Shown here one piece after another: positions 59,121 through 64,000 of a DNA stretch of 64,000 nucleotides (the first letter of the stretch is position 1; every line of letters starts with the position of its first letter). A program made the translations under genes and the position numbers. A model generated the notes under the pieces. The model ran no database searches. It saw only the letters and a program-made list of their open reading frames with translations, and was not told the DNA's origin. Source of the DNA: Bog-756 sp050011635 (GTDB taxonomy: Bacteria; Actinomycetota; Acidimicrobiia; Acidimicrobiales; RAAP-2); the NCBI GenBank assembly GCA_050011635.1, contig JBEKIU010000002.1:1-64000 (forward strand), in the 5' to 3' direction.

Positions 59121-60545
59121 TCACCGGCCGGACCGGGAATCGCCGACGTGGGTGGGAGCTTCCGTCTCGTCCCCGGGCCCCGGGCCAGCCGGCGGCTCGC
59201 CACGTGGACGACCCTTGGTCCACTGGAGCGCGACCTCGTAGACCGCGACGAGTGCGCCGATGATCAGGAAGCTCCACCAGGAGATGCTGATGATGAGCAG
59301 GAGGATCCCGGCCACGACGGCCCCGACCAGCTGGAGGCCGTCCGCATGGGTCCTCACCCAGGCTGCCGACCGCGCTCGCCGCTCGCCGCTCATGACCTCG
59401 ATGCCCCGACGCCAGGTCCGCGCCACGAAGCGTCGAAGGGCAACGGCCCATCGGTACGGCCCGGCCAACAGGGCCACCACCAAGAGGACCAGAGCGACGG
59501 CGAGGAGCCAGGCGGTGAGCAGGAAGAATCCGTGCAGCAGCTCCCCAAGGACCGTCTGGGCCACGTGGGGGTTGTTGGCCCCGTTGGCCAGCGCACTCTG
59601 TTCATGAATGACGACGCGCCGCACGACGATGAGGAGGAGCGAGCTACCGACGAGCAACTGGACGAGAGTCCGGCGACGGGAAACGGAGAGCCAGAAGGTG
59701 AACGCAATCAGTAGCAGGGTGAGCAGGGGGAGGAGGATGGTCAGTCGGTCGAAGGCTCTCACCCCACGCTGGGCAACACCAAGATTGGTCGACCGCACCA
59801 GCGTGATCTGGCCGTAGTTGGACGGCAACTTCACGCCGAGCGCCTTCGACAGCTTGTCGATCGCTTCTTTGGGGGGCTCGGCCGAAGTGATGGCCGGCAG
59901 AGACACCTTCTTACCGGTGAGATTGGTGGCCAGCCCGGATACCGACCCCAGGGCCCGGTTGATGATCGGGACGGTGTTGAGAACGATGTAGCCGTTCGCC
60001 GTGGAGATCGTCGAGGTCTTCTTGCCCCGCAACACGGCGACGACCGTCTCGTGGGTCGAGGTCAGTGTCCCGGTCCAGATGGCCTGGAACCTCTCGGAAC
60101 CGAGAACCTTTGCCAGTTGGCCTGAGACGTAACCCTCGGTGGCGCTCGTGATCGGCCCGGCGGCAAAGCCGACCTTGGGCGGTAGGGCATCTCGTAGGCG
60201 GGTTTGGAGGTGGAGCTGGGTGAACAGCTGGTCTGTCGCCCGGGTGGCAACGGCGGTGTCCACGCCCGGGTACTGGAAGACCGGGCCGACCGTGCCCACG
60301 AACGTGTCGGTGTTGAGCACGGTCCGGTGTGCCCACACGACAGTGGTGGACAGCACGACCAGAAGGCAGGAAAGGGCAACAAGGACGCCGACGACGGCTC
60401 GACGGAATCGCCGTCTCCGCGGGGCCTTCAGCTTTTCGACCTCTTGGACCAGCGCGTCGCGCTCCGCCTGGAGGCGTCGGACCTCCTCGGCCGTGTCGGC
60501 ACCTCCGGCCGGGTCGGGCTCAGAACTGCGATGGGTGTCGCTCAT
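59121..60545 (-). CDS. Conserved membrane protein, paralogue of 35218-36423
   Basis: 474 residues. A short coiled-coil-like N-terminus (AEEVRRLQAERDALVQEVEKLK) precedes the first helix; then an external domain of about 170 residues with VLNTDTFVGTVGPVF and LRDALPPKVGFAAGPITSATEGYV, four to five helices and a charged tail. It parallels the 401-residue protein at 35218, which lacks the coiled-coil start. Function unknown. Divergent from the glutaminase gene. Confidence 0.75.
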   Translation of the reverse strand: MSDTHRSSEPDPAGGADTAEEVRRLQAERDALVQEVEKLKAPRRRRFRRAVVGVLVALSCLLVVLSTTVVWAHRTVLNTDTFVGTVGPVFQYPGVDTAVATRATDQLFTQLHLQTRLRDALPPKVGFAAGPITSATEGYVSGQLAKVLGSERFQAIWTGTLTSTHETVVAVLRGKKTSTISTANGYIVLNTVPIINRALGSVSGLATNLTGKKVSLPAITSAEPPKEAIDKLSKALGVKLPSNYGQITLVRSTNLGVAQRGVRAFDRLTILLPLLTLLLIAFTFWLSVSRRRTLVQLLVGSSLLLIVVRRVVIHEQSALANGANNPHVAQTVLGELLHGFFLLTAWLLAVALVLLVVALLAGPYRWAVALRRFVARTWRRGIEVMSGERRARSAAWVRTHADGLQLVGAVVAGILLLIISISWWSFLIIGALVAVYEVALQWTKGRPRGEPPAGPGPGDETEAPTHVGDSRSGR

Positions 60546-60699
60546 CTGTTCCCGACCCTACGCCAGGTGGAGTCGGCGCGGTGGAACGCCGATCCCGACC
60601 CTTGTGGCCGACAAACGGGCGCTCTGACGACGGGGTTGGGGACGCAGGTCGGCTGACCTAGCCTTCGTGTCTGTCCGAGCCAAGGAAGGATTCGACGCC

Positions 60700-61737
60700 G
60701 TGCACATCCCGCTTCCGTTTCACGAGACGACGACGACGTCGGCCGTGTCCACCGGCGAGCTGCCCACCCTCGAGGTGGTCGAGTCGCTCCTCACCGAGGT
60801 CTACGACCTCTATCGTCCACTGGACGAGGGCGCCGTCGCCGACTACATTCCGGCGCTGGCGAACGCCGATCCATCCCTTCTCGGGGTGAGCATCGTCGGG
60901 GTGGGGGGTCGGAGCGTGTCGGTCGGGGACGCTGCGCACCTGTTCTCGTTGCAGAGCATCTCCAAGGCGTTCGTCTTCGCCCTGGTGTGCGACGCCATCG
61001 GTCACGAGGAGGCCCACCGGCTGCTCGGAGTGAACGCCACCGGACTGGCATTCAATTCGGTGATGGCCATCGAGTTGAACGACGAGCGCACGATGAATCC
61101 GATGGTCAACGCCGGCGCCATGGCCACCACCAGTCTGGTGCCCGGAGCCACCAGCGAGGACCGGTGGGAGTTCATCCGCGAGGGGCTGTCGCGCTTCGCC
61201 GGCCGCCAGCTCGAACTGGATCAGGGGGTCTACGCGTCGGAGTCCACCACCAACCTGCGGAACCAGGGCATCGCCCACCTGCTCCAGAGCTACGGCCGTC
61301 TCTATGCCGACCCCGACGAGACCACCGACATCTACACCCGCCAGTGTTCGCTCCTGGTCAGTGCAGCCGACCTGGCGGTGATGGGGGCGACGCTGGCCGG
61401 TGGGGGAGTGAACCCGACGACCGGGCGACAGGTCGTCGAGGCGTTCAATTGCAAGCACGTCCTCGCGGCCATGGCCACGGCCGGCCTGTACGAGCACTCC
61501 GGCGACTGGCTCTACGAGGTCGGCCTCCCCGGGAAGAGCGGTGTCAGTGGCGGTATCGTGACCATCTCGCCCGGCAAGGGAGGCCTCGGGACGTTCTCGC
61601 CCCCACTCGACGAGGCGGGAAACAGCGTCCGGGGACAGCGGGCGACCCGCTACATCTCCGAGAAGCTCGGGCTCAACATCTTCGCCTCCAAGCCGGTCGG
61701 GGCCGCTCTCGCTACCGCCTCGGGCGCTGGCCGATGA
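60700..61737 (+). CDS. glsA: Glutaminase (serine-dependent, GlsA family)
   Basis: 345 residues. The catalytic SxxK lies in FSLQSISKAF (Ser86, Lys89); ELNDERTMNPMVNAGAMATTSL and QCSLLVSAADLAVMGATLAGGG are family signatures, and LPGKSGVSGGIVTISPGKGG ends the core. It hydrolyses L-glutamine to glutamate and ammonia. GTG 60700 has AAGGAAGG about 10 nt upstream; an in-frame GTG 33 nt earlier lacks one. Its 3' end overlaps the convergent Anbu gene by 26 nt. Confidence 0.93.
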   Translation: MHIPLPFHETTTTSAVSTGELPTLEVVESLLTEVYDLYRPLDEGAVADYIPALANADPSLLGVSIVGVGGRSVSVGDAAHLFSLQSISKAFVFALVCDAIGHEEAHRLLGVNATGLAFNSVMAIELNDERTMNPMVNAGAMATTSLVPGATSEDRWEFIREGLSRFAGRQLELDQGVYASESTTNLRNQGIAHLLQSYGRLYADPDETTDIYTRQCSLLVSAADLAVMGATLAGGGVNPTTGRQVVEAFNCKHVLAAMATAGLYEHSGDWLYEVGLPGKSGVSGGIVTISPGKGGLGTFSPPLDEAGNSVRGQRATRYISEKLGLNIFASKPVGAALATASGAGR

Positions 61738-62482
61738 CGAGGATGTCGATCGTCGGATCGTCCTGTGAGATTCGCCTGATCTCGCTCACGGCCGCGTGCA
61801 TCTGTCTCTCCCAGGCCTCTCGCAACTTCTCCAGCAGGGGAGAGTCGCTTTCCATCCGGAACTCGATGGGGGCGAACGAGTCGTTCAGGTAGACACAGCC
61901 GTCGTAGGGCGGCCCGACCGAGAGGTTGGCCCGGGTGGTGCTCATCATCGAGCCGAGGGCAATCGAGGTGGCGGTGTCGATGTCGACCCTGGCCTGGACG
62001 GCCATCTCCAGCATGAATTTTCCGTACTTGCTCTCCCCGATCTGGAGGAAGGGTCGTTCGTCAGAGGCACGGATGTAGTTCCCCTCGGGGTACACCAGCA
62101 GGATGTCGGGAGGCTCGCGGCCGACCTGGCCCCCGAGGATGAAGGTGGCGGTGCCGTCGGCGCCCACCTCGGCCAGGGCCTCATGGTGCCGCGCCGCCAC
62201 CTCGCGGCTCAGGCGCCCCAGGTACAGGGCTGCTTCGAACAGATGGTTGACGGTGGCCAGGCTCTCGTCGCCATCGGCTTCGAGGTCCCGTTTGATCCGG
62301 TCGAGCACCTCCTGGGTGGTAGCCAGGCTTCCCGCCGACTCGATCACAAAGACTTTCTCAGGGGTGGGTTGGATCAGGTGCAGCTTCCGGTAGGAGCTGA
62401 CATTGTCCACGCCCGCATTGGTCCGGGTATCAGCCAGGAAGACCAGCCCCTCGTGGAGGCGCAAGGCCAAGCAGTAGGTCAT
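61712..62482 (-). CDS. Anbu-type proteasome-like peptidase
   Basis: 256 residues. Starts MTYCLALRLHEGLVFLADTRTNAGVDNVSSYRKLH, the Anbu/HslV-like N-terminus; removal of Met would leave Thr as nucleophile. Middle and end keep GGQVGREPPDILLVYPEGNYI, IGESKYGKF and LGSMMSTTRANLSVGPP. Anbu forms helical or ring assemblies related to the proteasome and is usually next to an ATP-grasp/alpha-E/transglutaminase-like set; those genes are absent here. It ends in antisense overlap with the glutaminase gene. Confidence 0.92.
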   Translation of the reverse strand: MTYCLALRLHEGLVFLADTRTNAGVDNVSSYRKLHLIQPTPEKVFVIESAGSLATTQEVLDRIKRDLEADGDESLATVNHLFEAALYLGRLSREVAARHHEALAEVGADGTATFILGGQVGREPPDILLVYPEGNYIRASDERPFLQIGESKYGKFMLEMAVQARVDIDTATSIALGSMMSTTRANLSVGPPYDGCVYLNDSFAPIEFRMESDSPLLEKLREAWERQMHAAVSEIRRISQDDPTIDILVIGQRPRR

Positions 62483-62632
62483 GGTGCCTTCAGTTTCGCA
62501 CGTGGACCGGCTGCGGGCGGGAGCCCCAGAGGCGGCTCAACGGAATTCAGACCCGGGCTCCGCCGGCAGGCGCGAGACGACCCCCGGCATCCACCGAGGG
62601 CCGTCTCGCATTGCCGATTCGTTCGTACCGGA

Positions 62633-63115
62633 TCAGATGGTGAACGCCGTGCCCTTCACGAAGGAGATGACATGGGCCGTAGTGGAGCAGATTTCAGCAC
62701 TGACCGTGTTGCCGACCTTGATCGACGAGGCCTTCCCCGTGTCCTTCGTCACCTTTCCGGAGGCCACATACTCGGTCGAGCCTTTCGCACATTTGGTACC
62801 ACCCACCTTGACGGTCATGGTCGCAGAGGTAGTGCCCTTGCTCGCCCAGTTGAACACCACCTTCTGAGCGCCCTTGGGGACGAGGTCCGCGGCGTTGAGA
62901 GAACCTGAGCCGCCGGTGTTGGCGGTGTCGCCGCATTTTGTCAAGGTCAGAAGCGCTTTGCCGCCACTGATCTTCAGTGAGATCCCGGTGCAGGTCGTCG
63001 ATCCGGCAGGAGTTGCGGCTGAGGCCGCACCGGGAAATGCCATCACACCCAGCGACGCCGGAACCAGTAGTGCACCGGCTACCAACATGCTCACCTTTGT
63101 CCAACGATGTCTCAT
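62633..63115 (-). CDS. Small secreted protein
   Basis: 160 residues. Signal peptide MRHRWTKVSMLVAGALLVPASLGVMAFPGAASAATP with AxA cleavage near residue 33, then a beta-rich domain of about 125 residues with four Cys (CTG..., TKCGD, TKCAK, EICST) likely paired outside the cell. Gly/Thr/Lys-rich repeats of beta strands (GGKALLTLTKC; ASGKVTKDTGKA). No named family. ATG 63115. The upstream 190 nt holds a TnnAACnnGTTnnA match at 63248. Confidence 0.7.
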   Translation of the reverse strand: MRHRWTKVSMLVAGALLVPASLGVMAFPGAASAATPAGSTTCTGISLKISGGKALLTLTKCGDTANTGGSGSLNAADLVPKGAQKVVFNWASKGTTSATMTVKVGGTKCAKGSTEYVASGKVTKDTGKASSIKVGNTVSAEICSTTAHVISFVKGTAFTI

Positions 63116-63247
63116 TCAATGTCCCCCTTGGGATGTCGCCGGTGAGACGGTCCGCCCCCCGGATTGTCGTTTGCCACGGTGATCGTACACGCGTTTCGCT
63201 GACCTCGTAATGGTCCTCTTGCCACACAGAATCGTTGTTCTTGGTAC

Positions 63248-63261
63248 TGCAACGCGTTCTA
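63248..63261. promoter_or_regulatory. KstR-like motif TGCAACGCGTTCTA (low confidence)
   Basis: Fits the published actinobacterial KstR consensus TnnAACnnGTTnnA exactly, 133 nt upstream of the small secreted protein start. No sterol-catabolic genes or KstR gene are in the window, so it may be chance. Confidence 0.2.
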
Positions 63262-63311
63262 CTGACCACCCGCCACCGGTGGCAGCGTTGGGTCCTCGCT
63301 GCGCAACTCGG

Positions 63312-64000
63312 TCAGGCGATGCCGGTGAGCTCTTCGCTCACCGCCCAGAGACGGCGGGCCGCCGCTGTGTCCAGAGCCGCTTCGGCCGGCTCCTTGGTCC
63401 GGCAGTCGACGAAGTACCGTCCGGTGACGCCCGTCGCCTCAGGCGACGCAGCCAACCACACTGCCGTCCGTGCCCCCTTCTCCGGGCTGCGGGCAAAGGG
63501 CCGGCCGATCATGATGGCGACTCGGAGCCCGGTGGTGTCCCCGCTCATGGCGAAGCCGCTGGCAACGAACCCGGGGTGAAGTGCATTGACGGTGATCCCG
63601 AGGTCGGCCGTGCGGCTGGCGAGCTCGAACGTGAAGTAGAGGTTCATCAACTTGGTCGCGCTGTAGACGGACGATCCCCGGTATGGCCTGGCGGTCCATT
63701 GCAGATCGTCGAAGTCGAGACCACCGCGGGCTTGGGTGTGACCCCACGAGGAGACCACGACCACGCGGGCAGGTGCGCTTTGTCGCAGCCGGTCGAGCAG
63801 GAGTGAGCTCAGAAGGAAGTGCCCGAGGTGGTTGGCCTGGAACTGCATCTCGAACCCGTCTTCGCTGACTTCCCGCCGCGACAGCACGCCACCGGCATTG
63901 AGGTCGAGGACGTGGATCTCCTCCAGGTGATCGAGCAGCGCCGTGGCGCAGGTGCGCACCGAATCCAGGCTGGCGAGATTCAGGGGAATGCAGCCGACGG
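63312..64000 (-). CDS. SDR family oxidoreductase (retinol-dehydrogenase-like), cut by right edge
   Basis: About 229 residues are visible; the N-terminal cofactor motif is outside the window. LDLNAGGVL corresponds to the NNAG strand, FQANHLGHFLLSSLLL follows, the Ser is in VVVVSSWGH, and YSATKLMNLYF gives Tyr and Lys, with VNALHPGFVASGFA after it. The layout is that of the retinol dehydrogenase/protochlorophyllide-type SDRs. The frame is open through position 64000 (LNLASLDSVR), so the gene continues upstream. Confidence 0.88.
   Translation of the reverse strand, partial: VGCIPLNLASLDSVRTCATALLDHLEEIHVLDLNAGGVLSRREVSEDGFEMQFQANHLGHFLLSSLLLDRLRQSAPARVVVVSSWGHTQARGGLDFDDLQWTARPYRGSSVYSATKLMNLYFTFELASRTADLGITVNALHPGFVASGFAMSGDTTGLRVAIMIGRPFARSPEKGARTAVWLAASPEATGVTGRYFVDCRTKEPAEAALDTAAARRLWAVSEELTGIA

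Noticed and set aside
63221..63243. AGAATCGTTGTTCTT as another AGAAC-N3-GTTCT site
   Set aside because: The centre is 4 nt and one arm is AGAAT, so it does not fit the 13-bp pattern.

Overview
The window is high-GC DNA with GTG and TTG starts and tightly packed, 4-nt overlapping genes. Its content (several TetR regulators, a P450, Anbu protease, formylglycine-generating enzyme, SHOCT proteins, cydDCAB, a LAL-type LuxR regulator) fits a soil or aquatic actinobacterium, possibly of the Acidimicrobiia. The class-level guess is weak because no rRNA or housekeeping marker is present. I saw no tRNA, rRNA, CRISPR array, insertion sequence or integrase.

Region 1 (1-32 kb) is mostly catabolic. A YceH-family gene is cut by the left edge and is followed by a secreted CocE-type hydrolase. 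A seven-gene minus-strand operon (8611 down to 3029) joins a four-subunit 2-oxoacid:ferredoxin oxidoreductase to a D-2-hydroxyacid dehydrogenase, a xylose-isomerase-like TIM-barrel protein and a Gfo/Idh/MocA oxidoreductase; every junction overlaps. Next come an acyl-CoA ligase divergent from a TetR gene, an N-terminally truncated aldehyde dehydrogenase, a split PEP-synthase-like phosphotransferase whose ATP-grasp subunit carries a cNMP-binding domain, an amidohydrolase, alpha/beta hydrolases, an SDR-P450 pair facing a second TetR gene, and a NitT/TauT-type ABC transporter with a fused permease. A large glycine-rich secreted protein and a dimethylformamidase-like protein close this part. A 13-bp palindrome AGAAC-N3-GTTCT recurs at several promoters here.

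Region 2 (about 32-58 kb) is the most interesting. It holds small membrane proteins, a K+ channel, a DUF6325 protein, SHOCT proteins, a GAP-family protein, a flavodoxin-like protein, a MalT-like LuxR regulator, a sulfatase with the CAPSR formylglycine motif, a GH15 glycosidase, an SDR, an NDH-2-like protein, cydDCAB, the matching formylglycine-generating enzyme and a DUF2252 protein. Six copies of a 17-bp palindrome, TCACCC-N5-GGGTGA with small variations, lie in its intergenic regions. Five of the promoters they serve have a -10-like hexamer exactly 22 nt past the palindrome. The LuxR gene lies between two of the copies, and the half-site resembles the MalT box. I propose an undescribed regulon run by that LuxR protein. 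A HerA-like ATPase here is a pseudogene with three frameshifts and no Walker A.

Region 3 (58-64 kb) has two SnoaL-like genes, a paralogue of a membrane protein from region 2, a serine glutaminase convergent with an Anbu-type protease, a small secreted protein and an SDR cut by the right edge.
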